Shown here piece after piece: positions 1 through 7,827 of a DNA stretch of 64,000 bases. The stretch is from positions 1 through 64,000 of the forward strand of contig JAAEZT010000003.1 in NCBI GenBank assembly GCA_018222765.1. Reading direction: 5' to 3'. Origin of the DNA: a bacterium. Its GTDB lineage: Bacteria; Verrucomicrobiota; Verrucomicrobiia; Verrucomicrobiales; Akkermansiaceae. Positions within the stretch are counted from its first letter, which is position 1. Every line of letters starts with the position of its first letter. The notes under the pieces were generated by a model that was not told the origin of the DNA, did no database searches, and saw only the letters and a list, made by a program, of their open reading frames with translations. The translations under genes were made by a program, and so were the position numbers.

Positions 1-215
1 AGCGGCTGCCGGGGCAACCCTAATCATTTCAATTACTACGTCAATATTTTTGGAGAGAAAATTCGTCTCCATCATGAGTTTTTTTCCTAGTCCCTATACC
101 TAAGGGAAAAACTGGAGATCGAACGGGTCAAAGAGATGTAAAATTTTCTTATTTTTTGTTAGTAATTCTTAAATAACAAGGCGGTTGCTCCCAAATCACA
201 ATGAAACCGAGCGGT

Positions 216-1085
216 TCAAACCGATTCACTGATCGCCTCAATCATTCTCAATGCGTCTAAATTGTCTTTCACCGTGTGCACACGGTGAATCATCGCGCCT
301 CGCATTCGGCACGCCGCAGTTAATGCCGCAGTAGGAGCATCCCGATGCTTGAGTTCCTTCGAGTTCAAAAGAGCCCCAATGAATGATTTTCGGGACAAAC
401 CCATTAAGACAGGGCGCTCTTTCACACGCAGTTCCTCCACACGGCTCAAGAGGGTCAAATTATGTTCCAAGGTTTTCCCAAACCCAATACCAGGATCAAA
501 AACGATTCGAGCGGGAGCAATCCCGGCTCCAGTCAAGGTCTCGTATCGCTCGTGAAAAAAATCCTGCATCTCCGATACCACGTCTTCATAGCATGCCTCG
601 CTCTGCATCGTCTCGGGTGTTCCCTTCATGTGCATCACCACCACCCCGCAATCATTTCCGGCGCAAAACTCCAGCATCTTTGAATGAGTAAGACCGGTGA
701 CATCATTAACAATGCTGGCTCCCGCTTCCACCGCTCGAGCGGCCACTTCGGGCTTGCTGGTATCCACCGAGATGGCTATCGGCGATTGTCGTGCCAAGGC
801 TCCAATGACCGGCACGACTCTGGAAAGCTCTTCTTCGACCGAGACAGGCTTCGCGCCAGGCCTTGTCGACTCTCCACCGATATCGAGAATGTCGGCCCCC
901 TCATCGACCATGGACAATCCTTCTTTGATCGTTTGTTCCTGCGACGAAAAGCGGCCTCCATCGGAGAAAGAATCCGGAGTGACGTTGAGGATCGCCATCA
1001 ACAAAGACCTCGACGACAACTCCCACTGGTGCTGCCCTGCGACCCACATTGATTCAGAACAACTTCCAAGATTGCACTCCCTCAT
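216..1085 (-). CDS. folP: Dihydropteroate synthase
   Basis: 289-aa ORF with LMAILNVTPDSFSDGGRF, DILDIGGESTRPGA and FDPGIGFGKTLEHN motifs typical of DHPS. Confidence 0.95.
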   Translation of the reverse strand: MRECNLGSCSESMWVAGQHQWELSSRSLLMAILNVTPDSFSDGGRFSSQEQTIKEGLSMVDEGADILDIGGESTRPGAKPVSVEEELSRVVPVIGALARQSPIAISVDTSKPEVAARAVEAGASIVNDVTGLTHSKMLEFCAGNDCGVVVMHMKGTPETMQSEACYEDVVSEMQDFFHERYETLTGAGIAPARIVFDPGIGFGKTLEHNLTLLSRVEELRVKERPVLMGLSRKSFIGALLNSKELKHRDAPTAALTAACRMRGAMIHRVHTVKDNLDALRMIEAISESV

Positions 1086-1124
1086 AGAATTTCACACAGT
1101 CTCAATAACACCTATTAAATCACA

Positions 1125-1775
1125 ATGAAAAATCTTCTCATTTCCCAGCTCATCGCCGTCCTTGCGATCAGCTCTACCCTGCTCGGACAATCAAACAGCG
1201 ATCAGGATCTCTGGGAATCCAAAGGTCCCCACGTTCGCATCAAACGAAGCGATCAAGACGGCTCCTATGTCGTCTTCGAGCGCACTCCCGACGACCAAAA
1301 ACTCATTAAGACCACGCGTGACATCAATGATGTCATCAAGATGCGTGCGCTCTACTACCGAAACAAAAAGGGCTTCCTTACCTTGGGGCGCATCTTCGAC
1401 GGGCAGGGCAACCAGCTCTATCGGGTCCGCTACGGATACGACAAGACAACCGGACTGCTAGTGGCCGAGGACATGTTCGACGAGCGCGTAAAATTTCACT
1501 TTCCAGACAAAGTCGACCCCAAAGGGAACCTCGTAGAAATGCCCGTACGACGGATTTATTACTTTTACGATGCCGATGGCAACCAGAGTAAAGCCATTGC
1601 CCTCGTTCCGAACAAAGGAGCAAAAGCCGAGGATGTTTTTAAGGATAAGAAGAAAAAGTCAGAGCTGGATCATTTTCAGGAGGATAAGGGCTTTCAAATG
1701 AAAGATTCGACCCGACCCGACCTCAACAATCCCTTTGAGGAGGAGAAGAAAAAGAAGCTTCAAAACGAAGAATGA
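1125..1775 (+). CDS. Hypothetical exported protein
   Basis: 216-aa ORF with N-terminal signal-like segment (MKNLLISQLIAVLAISSTLLGQ); stop overlaps next start (ATGA). Confidence 0.75.
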   Translation: MKNLLISQLIAVLAISSTLLGQSNSDQDLWESKGPHVRIKRSDQDGSYVVFERTPDDQKLIKTTRDINDVIKMRALYYRNKKGFLTLGRIFDGQGNQLYRVRYGYDKTTGLLVAEDMFDERVKFHFPDKVDPKGNLVEMPVRRIYYFYDADGNQSKAIALVPNKGAKAEDVFKDKKKKSELDHFQEDKGFQMKDSTRPDLNNPFEEEKKKKLQNEE

Positions 1776-3022
1776 GTCCTGAACGTATTTTCCAATCTCT
1801 GTCCGCAGCAGGACTTATTGTGGGAGCCTGGCTCTACGGTGACTACTGGAAAAAAACAGGAGCCTCGCAATCAAGTGACGAAAGTATCACCGCGCTAAGA
1901 GCCCAAAACTCAGAGCTCACCCTCGAGAATGATGAGCTGAAAGGCGAGTTGGCCCAAGTTCGCTCGATGCTTGCTCAGGGACCTTTTCCAGTTCCCGAAG
2001 ATCTCATCGCTTACGTCGAAAAAGACCTAGGCATGGTTTTCCTCAAGGCTCCGAATGTGAAACGCGACTCTCCTGCAACTCTCAAAAATATCGCCGAGAA
2101 AAACCTCAAATTCACTCGCGGGGAAAGCGGATTGATGTTGGAAAACATCGCCTGGGAGCTTCTTGGATTCATTCCATCCGATCAAAATTTATTAGGCCAA
2201 TGGATTGCTATTGAAACCGAAGATACCCGCGGGATTTTCGATCTCACGAATGGTAAAATTCTCCTCTCTGAATCTTTCGACCCACAAAGTATTCCCGACT
2301 CAGCCATTCTGGCACGCCTGCTTGCAATGCAGCTGGCTTACCAAAACCATCCCCCTAAGGAGTGGACAACCCGCGACTCCTGGCAGGCCTGGGAAGCCAC
2401 CTTTCTGGGTGCTGCTGAAACAACCCGACAACGCTATCAGCGAAGTCGCTCCGTGACCGAGGGAGGCGTCACCTGGAAGGATCCCGAACAAGCGCGGGAC
2501 GACCTACTCAATCAACTTTCCGCTACGCTTCAAGGGTTTGCTAATTTCCCCTTCCTCGACGGACAGGACCACGCCTTGCATCACTACATTGATTCCCGAG
2601 AAGCCTATCGAAAGATGTTCCGGGAACCGGCCGAAACCACAGCGGAAATCATCCACCCTGAACGCCCTAAGCTTGAGTATACCAAGATATTCTTCGAGGA
2701 AAAATCCGGCCTTATCTTGGGAGAAGACAGCATCGGCGAACTTGGGTTACGGATTTGGCTGGAAGCATTTCTCGGCACACAACCTGCGAGCGACCTAGCC
2801 GAAAGCTGGCGGGGCGATCGATATCAACTGATTGAACAAAATGAAAAACCAATTCTGATTTGGCACTTGGAAATGGCCACCGCCAAATCCGCCGAGACTT
2901 TGGTTGCAGAAGTGCGCCGACTGATTACCCCCTCGATAAAAGAGACCCAGCCCAAGCGGAAGATCGAGATCACCTCTCAGGGCACCCGCGTTACTTTCAT
3001 CAATTCTCCACTCAACGAATGA
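1772..3022 (+). CDS. Hypothetical protein with N-terminal membrane/coiled-coil segment
   Basis: 416-aa ORF, 4-nt overlaps with both neighbours suggest translational coupling. Confidence 0.75.
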   Translation: MSPERIFQSLSAAGLIVGAWLYGDYWKKTGASQSSDESITALRAQNSELTLENDELKGELAQVRSMLAQGPFPVPEDLIAYVEKDLGMVFLKAPNVKRDSPATLKNIAEKNLKFTRGESGLMLENIAWELLGFIPSDQNLLGQWIAIETEDTRGIFDLTNGKILLSESFDPQSIPDSAILARLLAMQLAYQNHPPKEWTTRDSWQAWEATFLGAAETTRQRYQRSRSVTEGGVTWKDPEQARDDLLNQLSATLQGFANFPFLDGQDHALHHYIDSREAYRKMFREPAETTAEIIHPERPKLEYTKIFFEEKSGLILGEDSIGELGLRIWLEAFLGTQPASDLAESWRGDRYQLIEQNEKPILIWHLEMATAKSAETLVAEVRRLITPSIKETQPKRKIEITSQGTRVTFINSPLNE

Positions 3023-3294
3023 CAAGCAAAAGAGTCATCTTCCACGGTCGGGTTCAAGGCGTTGGATTCCGCTACGCCACAAAGCAACTCGCTCTTGGAT
3101 TCGATGTTGTCGGCACGGTGAAGAACCTCCCCGACCGAACCGTCCAACTTGAGGTGATGGGTGACCAAGAAGAGGTCGATGAATTCATCACCGAGATCAT
3201 CGAGGAATCTGATCTTGCCGGATTCATTAAAGGACACACGGTCTGGGACATTGATCCCATGGATAACTGCCGGGGCTTCACCATCTCCCACTGA
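3019..3294 (+). CDS. Acylphosphatase
   Basis: MTSKRVIFHGRVQGVGFRYATKQLA...GTVKNLPDRTVQLEVMG is the acylphosphatase signature; ATG at 3019 overlaps the preceding stop. Confidence 0.92.
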   Translation: MTSKRVIFHGRVQGVGFRYATKQLALGFDVVGTVKNLPDRTVQLEVMGDQEEVDEFITEIIEESDLAGFIKGHTVWDIDPMDNCRGFTISH

Positions 3295-3311
3295 GATCAC
3301 TCCATAAAAAT

Positions 3312-3331
3312 GCCCGGTGCAACCACCGGGC
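3312..3331. terminator. Hairpin between convergent genes (GCCCGGTG-CAAC-CACCGGGC)
   Basis: 8-bp perfect inverted repeat between convergent acylphosphatase (+) and Trx-like selenoprotein candidate (-). Confidence 0.5.
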
Positions 3332-3359
3332 CGGATCATTCAGTCGAATTCGAGAACGT

Positions 3360-4064
3360 CTACTCGTCCCCGATCTTTTTCTTGATCAATTTCTGATCCT
3401 CTTCCGAAAGCTTTGAAATTGGGTAAGGGACAATCTTTCCATTCTTCTGCAAACGGAAGATAACTTTGTCGCCATCAATCTTGGTAACCGCGGCTACCAT
3501 CTTGACGCCCTCGGAATTTGTCCAAGTCCGCTGCTCAATGGCATCGCCCAAAGCTGCCAGTCCACCGGGGTTTTCTTTAACGACCTCTACATCCTTGAGA
3601 GCCTTTTTAACAACGTCCTTGAATTCCTCGCTTGCAGGATGACCTTTGAAGATAAGTTTCCCATCAGCACCAAAGGCCACGGCATGGGGAATCCCGGCAA
3701 TGGAGACCGGACCTTGCGCTCCTTTGGTCACCGTAAAAGCGGCATTGTTCTCTTCGATGATTTTCCCGATGGCTTGTTTACTACTGCCTTGAACTTCGGC
3801 GGCGATAATCTTGAGTCCCTTGCTACTATATTTTTTGTCCATCTCAACTAGATGGGGCATATGGCGTAAGCAGGGCCCTCATCCGATACCCCAGTATTCA
3901 ATGACTACCACCTGGCCTTTCAGCTTTTTGAGCTTGGCCTCCTCACCAAATAGCGTCTCACCAACGCTCCATTCAGTGAGGTCATGATCCGGCAGGTCAT
4001 CGGCCTGAGCAAAACTGCACGAGAGGCCCAATGCGATAATGACCCGCAGAAGATTGACATTCAT
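3360..4064 (-). CDS. Candidate exported selenoprotein: thioredoxin/TlpA-like domain with U-G-P-C motif plus C-terminal SHD1-like domain (234 aa including Sec62)
   Basis: ORFs 3879-4064 and 3360-3860 are in the same frame, separated only by TGA at 3879-3881. Read through: ...LKGQVVVIEYWGIG-U-GPCLRHMPHLVEMDKKYSSKGLKIIAAEV.... The TGA sits at the first Cys of the CGPC motif; the C-terminus RTWTNSEGVKMVAAVTKIDGDKVIFRLQKNGKIVPYPISKLSEEDQKLI resembles SHD1. Confidence 0.85.
3839..3855 (-). promoter_or_regulatory. Candidate bacterial SECIS hairpin (CCAUCU-AGUUG-AGAUGG)
   Basis: 6-bp perfect stem with AGUUG loop, apical loop starting about 30 nt after the in-frame UGA, within the published spacing range for bacterial SECIS elements. 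Confidence 0.6.
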
Positions 4065-4098
4065 AGACCTTCCTTACCGCCGGACGACACTATTCCTA

Positions 4099-4614
4099 TC
4101 ACTCGGTCTTCGAGATTCTTCTTAAAGAGATCATTTTCAAAATCGCCCCCCAAAACACTCCCAATCCCCCAATCACAAATAGTCCGGGAAACCAAATTGA
4201 ATACCCTGGAGCCTTTGTTTCATGGTCGATCAACGCTTCAGATGGATCCCTCGGATTGACGAACGCCTCAACCGACTGCCCTGGCTTAAACCGATCAAGT
4301 TCTCCGGAAATTTTCGACGGCTCTTTGAAAAAGGGATTTTCCCGGCGCTTCAATCGCGTCCCCCGATAAAATTTCCCCTCGTATTGATACTCATACACCA
4401 GATCGTGACAAAATTCCTTGGAAACACTCGGGCCCAATTTGCGCTCCCCGATTTTCGACTCAATAATCTCCGCAGAAACTTTCTCCCACGACCGCGTTTC
4501 CCGGGCACTTAAGTACCCCTGCCCCAGCCAGACCACGAAAATTCCACCCATGATTGCCAGTAAAAGGCCAATGAGAGAGAGGTAAATCAATCCCCCATGT
4601 CGATGCTCCTTCAT
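4099..4614 (-). CDS. DUF3592-like membrane protein
   Basis: TM segment near the N-terminus, second TM near the C-terminus, and SWEKVSAEIIESKIGERK...YEYQYEGKFYRGTRL...FKPGQSVEAFVNPRDPSEALI pattern. Confidence 0.75.
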   Translation of the reverse strand: MKEHRHGGLIYLSLIGLLLAIMGGIFVVWLGQGYLSARETRSWEKVSAEIIESKIGERKLGPSVSKEFCHDLVYEYQYEGKFYRGTRLKRRENPFFKEPSKISGELDRFKPGQSVEAFVNPRDPSEALIDHETKAPGYSIWFPGLFVIGGLGVFWGAILKMISLRRISKTE

Positions 4615-4694
4615 GCGCGTTTGGTAACACATTCCACGCTTCCCGCAAGACTGGTGCTTGCACCCGGGCACGATTCCCGCCAGAACCTTTCCCC

Positions 4695-5150
4695 ATGAGC
4701 ACATTCGCCGCCCAAGTCATATCCGACCTCAAAGATGCCATGAAGGCCCGGGACACCGTTGCCCTGACCACTCTTCGTGCACTCAAAACTGCACTTACCA
4801 ACGCCGCCATCGAATCCGGAAATAAAGACAACGTCGTTTCCGACGCGGATGCTCTGGCCTTGGTTCGTAAGCAAATCAAACAGCGCAACGACTCGATCGA
4901 ACAATTTGAGAGCGCCGGGCGCGCCGAACTCGCAGAAAACGAAAAGGCAGAAATTGTAGTCCTTGAAAAATACCTCCCTGCCGCATTGAGCGCAGAAGAA
5001 GTCAGCGCCATCGTCGCCGATGCCATCAGCGAAACAGGAGCTTCGTCCCGCGCCGACATGGGAAAGGTCATGAAGGTCGTGCAAGAAAAAGTTGCTGGCA
5101 GAGCCGATGGCAAGGCGCTTTCGCAAGAAGTTATGAAGCACCTCTCATGA
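4695..5150 (+). CDS. GatB/YqeY domain-containing protein
   Basis: ISDLKDAMKARDTVALTTLRALKTALTNAAIE...LVRKQIKQRNDSIEQF...EKYLPAALS; typical YqeY size. Confidence 0.9.
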   Translation: MSTFAAQVISDLKDAMKARDTVALTTLRALKTALTNAAIESGNKDNVVSDADALALVRKQIKQRNDSIEQFESAGRAELAENEKAEIVVLEKYLPAALSAEEVSAIVADAISETGASSRADMGKVMKVVQEKVAGRADGKALSQEVMKHLS

Positions 5151-5788
5151 GCCGGGCTGCCATCATTGTCGCGTCGGGATCCAGCCGACGGATGGGCTTC
5201 GATAAGCTCGCCGCCTTGATTGATGGCAATCCCGTCCTCTGGCATAGCGTCCGAGCTTTCTCGAGCAACTCATCAATCACGCAGGTCGTCGTTGTGACGC
5301 CTCCGGAACGATTTGAATGGCTCTCTGATCTTGGAGGGAAACTCCACAGAGTCGATGGCGGAAAAGAGCGCTCGGATTCCGTCAACGCCGGCCTCGTCGC
5401 ACTCAATCCAGACATCACCCATGTCGCCATTCATGATGGTGCCCGCCCTTTGGTATCCCCTCAAAGCATTACTGCGACATTCGAAGCCGCCCAAAAAACC
5501 GGGGCTGCCGCCCTCGCCCGACGGGTCACCGAAACACTCAAGCGCTCATCTCCAGAGGGAGTTACCACCGAGTCTGTCTCCCGGGAAAACCTCTGGATCA
5601 TGGAGACTCCGCAAATATTCTCCCGCGCTCTTATCAAGCAGGCCTACCAAGAGGTCGCCAGCGGAGACGCGCAGATCACCGATGAAGTTTCCGCCCTCCA
5701 GCTCCTCGGCCAAGGCACTACTCTCGTTGAAAACGCACAGCCCAACCCAAAAATCACCGTGCAGGCGGATCTCGATGCCCTGCGCTAG
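5147..5788 (+). CDS. ispD: 2-C-methyl-D-erythritol 4-phosphate cytidylyltransferase
   Basis: AAIIVASGSSRRMGFDKL, VHDGARPLV-like (AIHDGARPLVSP), ITDEVSALQLLGQ; overlaps the YqeY-like stop. Confidence 0.93.
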   Translation: MSRAAIIVASGSSRRMGFDKLAALIDGNPVLWHSVRAFSSNSSITQVVVVTPPERFEWLSDLGGKLHRVDGGKERSDSVNAGLVALNPDITHVAIHDGARPLVSPQSITATFEAAQKTGAAALARRVTETLKRSSPEGVTTESVSRENLWIMETPQIFSRALIKQAYQEVASGDAQITDEVSALQLLGQGTTLVENAQPNPKITVQADLDALR

Positions 5789-5971
5789 GAGTAGGGGTTG
5801 GTCCCGAAAAAGCTGCTCTTTTTAAAAGAACGCCATCTCTCACCCATCCATGCTTCACAGGATAGATCATCCAAATCGGAACTCGCTCTCACCTTAAGCA
5901 TTCTGATTGCCGTAGTTGGGATAACCATTTTGTCATCTTTGGATCCGAAATGAAAATCCCCCTCTTCCTGA

Positions 5972-6610
5972 TCAGCAAAGACGTTTGAGAATCTCTTCAG
6001 GATTCCGATAGTCGATGAATCCATCGGCAACCTTTCCTCCGATGCCAATAAACTGCCATCCAAGATTTTCCGTGGCTTTCACATCCCAGACGGCGTCTCC
6101 AAAATAGACGATCTCGGAAAATACCCTCTCGTGTTTCTGCGACGCACGGTCCATGGCATGGAGCATGATGTGTTCCCGAACTACTGCATCGGACGAAGTC
6201 GCAAGTGGGATCCCCTCAACATCAATCCCCGCCATCTCCAACTTATAGCGAGCCGATAATTCATTCGCCCCTGTCGCCAGGGCTACTGCAAAGTCCTCCG
6301 AATCAACCAAGCTCTGAAAAAAATCCACGGCACCCGGAATTTCAGAAAATGCAGACACGGGATTCATCTTCAACAATTCGACGATCTTCTCATGCAAGGC
6401 CGTCATCTCGGCTCCGTTGATGGGCCGGTCGCGATATCGTTGGGAGACTTCCTGAGCGACTCCACTATCGGTGACGAACTGATACTTCTCCCAACAGGTA
6501 TCAAATTCCTCCACTCCCAACACGATCCGAAGCCCCTCCTCAAAGCAACGGCTATCCACCTCATTGGTCTGGGTCAGGGTCCCGTCGATATCAAAAACAA
6601 CAAGCTTCAT
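5972..6610 (-). CDS. HAD-superfamily hydrolase
   Basis: MKLVVFDIDGTLTQTN, LATGAN, YFGDAVWDVKATENLG motifs. Confidence 0.85.
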   Translation of the reverse strand: MKLVVFDIDGTLTQTNEVDSRCFEEGLRIVLGVEEFDTCWEKYQFVTDSGVAQEVSQRYRDRPINGAEMTALHEKIVELLKMNPVSAFSEIPGAVDFFQSLVDSEDFAVALATGANELSARYKLEMAGIDVEGIPLATSSDAVVREHIMLHAMDRASQKHERVFSEIVYFGDAVWDVKATENLGWQFIGIGGKVADGFIDYRNPEEILKRLC

Positions 6611-7689
6611 TCGTCGTCGTAATGCGAGCTGGTATATTTCTCAGCCAAACTCCCTCGAAGAAGCTTCCCTTCATAAACCATGCTGAATCTTCCCCCAGTC
6701 GCTTCGGCGACATCCATCAGTCGGGCCGCCGCCGATCCCGGGGTTTCGAAGGCGATCGTATCGATGGGAATACCACGGGGATTGATCTCCTTCATGTCGG
6801 AAATCACCATCCCGGCATCACGACCCAATCCGTCGGAAAGAAGGTAGACAATGTTTGGTTGGGGACTCGTGCCATGCAGAGCCATCATCAAGGGAGGATA
6901 CCAGTTGGTTCCACCATCAATCGGCATCGTGGCAATTTGCTTGGTGATGATACTCTTCGTATTGTCGTTTACGGGATACCATGGCACCGGAGGAGTTTTC
7001 AAAAGTCCGTTCCATCCGTTGATCCCGATATCCTCCTTCTTCGATGCCAGAGACCACCCGCCCGTTGAAAAGAAGACAATCGAAACGGACATGCCATTGG
7101 GGAGCGCGTTAATCGATCTGGTAAGCTCCTTCTTCAGTGCGGAAATCCTCGTTCCTCCTTTCTCTACCGAGTCATTCATCGACCCCGAGAAATCCACAAT
7201 ATAAACGACATTCTTTCCAGTGCGCCTTCCACCAAAAAAGGTCGCTCCACCTCCTCCGTCGCCATCTCCATCGCCGGTTCCAAATCCGGTGCCGAATGAC
7301 TCCTCTAATCCAAACAAGGAATCGGGAGAGGGCATCTCAGGAATGGGAACGGAAACCGGAGCCGTTTCGGTGGAAGCAATCACCCGGGCCATCGACGCGC
7401 TCGCTCCCGGCGGCTTGGGCTTGGCATTTTGTGCCAGCTCCTTCATTTCGATCTTGGGATCATCCTCTTCCGCCGGAGCATTGTAGGACACAATCGCGGG
7501 AACCTCGTTGCTGACGGGAAGCAGAGCTATCACCGCAAGAATTCCCAGAACGCAGAAAAATCCAATCAAGCCGGTTATGACCGATTGCAGGCTTTCCTTC
7601 CGCCGTTGATTGGCAACCGCCTGCCTCACCGCTACTTGGTTCGCCGCGATGTGGCTGTCATCGGCATCAGTGACAAAAATCTCTTTCAT
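6607..7689 (-). CDS. von Willebrand factor A domain membrane protein
   Basis: VVYIVDFSGSMNDSVEKGG (MIDAS), IVYLLSDGLGRD; N-terminal TM helix; overlaps the HAD gene by 4 nt. Confidence 0.85.
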   Translation of the reverse strand: MKEIFVTDADDSHIAANQVAVRQAVANQRRKESLQSVITGLIGFFCVLGILAVIALLPVSNEVPAIVSYNAPAEEDDPKIEMKELAQNAKPKPPGASASMARVIASTETAPVSVPIPEMPSPDSLFGLEESFGTGFGTGDGDGDGGGGATFFGGRRTGKNVVYIVDFSGSMNDSVEKGGTRISALKKELTRSINALPNGMSVSIVFFSTGGWSLASKKEDIGINGWNGLLKTPPVPWYPVNDNTKSIITKQIATMPIDGGTNWYPPLMMALHGTSPQPNIVYLLSDGLGRDAGMVISDMKEINPRGIPIDTIAFETPGSAAARLMDVAEATGGRFSMVYEGKLLRGSLAEKYTSSHYDDE

Positions 7690-7769
7690 GCGTGCTCAAT
7701 TAAACTACGCGGGTAAAACCACCATGGCCAGCTGATTTCGCAAGGGGAACCATTCCTTACCCGGAAAAA

Positions 7770-7806
7770 CAAAAAACCCCGCCGGCATCACACCTGACGG
7801 GGTTGA
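7770..7806. terminator. Intergenic hairpin AAAACCCCG...CGGGGTT
   Basis: Inverted repeat AACCCCG/CGGGGTT just 3' of the minus-strand lipoprotein gene. Confidence 0.5.
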
Positions 7807-7827
7807 GATTGAATCGCAAACGAAACC

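Noticed and set aside
211-228. GGTTCAAACCG segment resembling a tRNA T-arm
   Set aside because: No acceptor or anticodon stems fit around it and it overlaps the folP 3' end.
349-1128. Several long plus-strand ORFs opposite folP, and similar antisense ORFs across the window
   Set aside because: They are shadow ORFs on the opposite strand of well-supported genes with low-complexity Arg/Ser/Pro-rich translations.
3879-3881. TGA in the first Trx gene as a simple nonsense mutation or sequencing error
   Set aside because: The stop falls exactly on a catalytic Cys position, the frame is intact on both sides, and a second unrelated gene (20730-20732) shows the same pattern. Sec is the more economical explanation, although it remains unproven without genome-wide sel genes.
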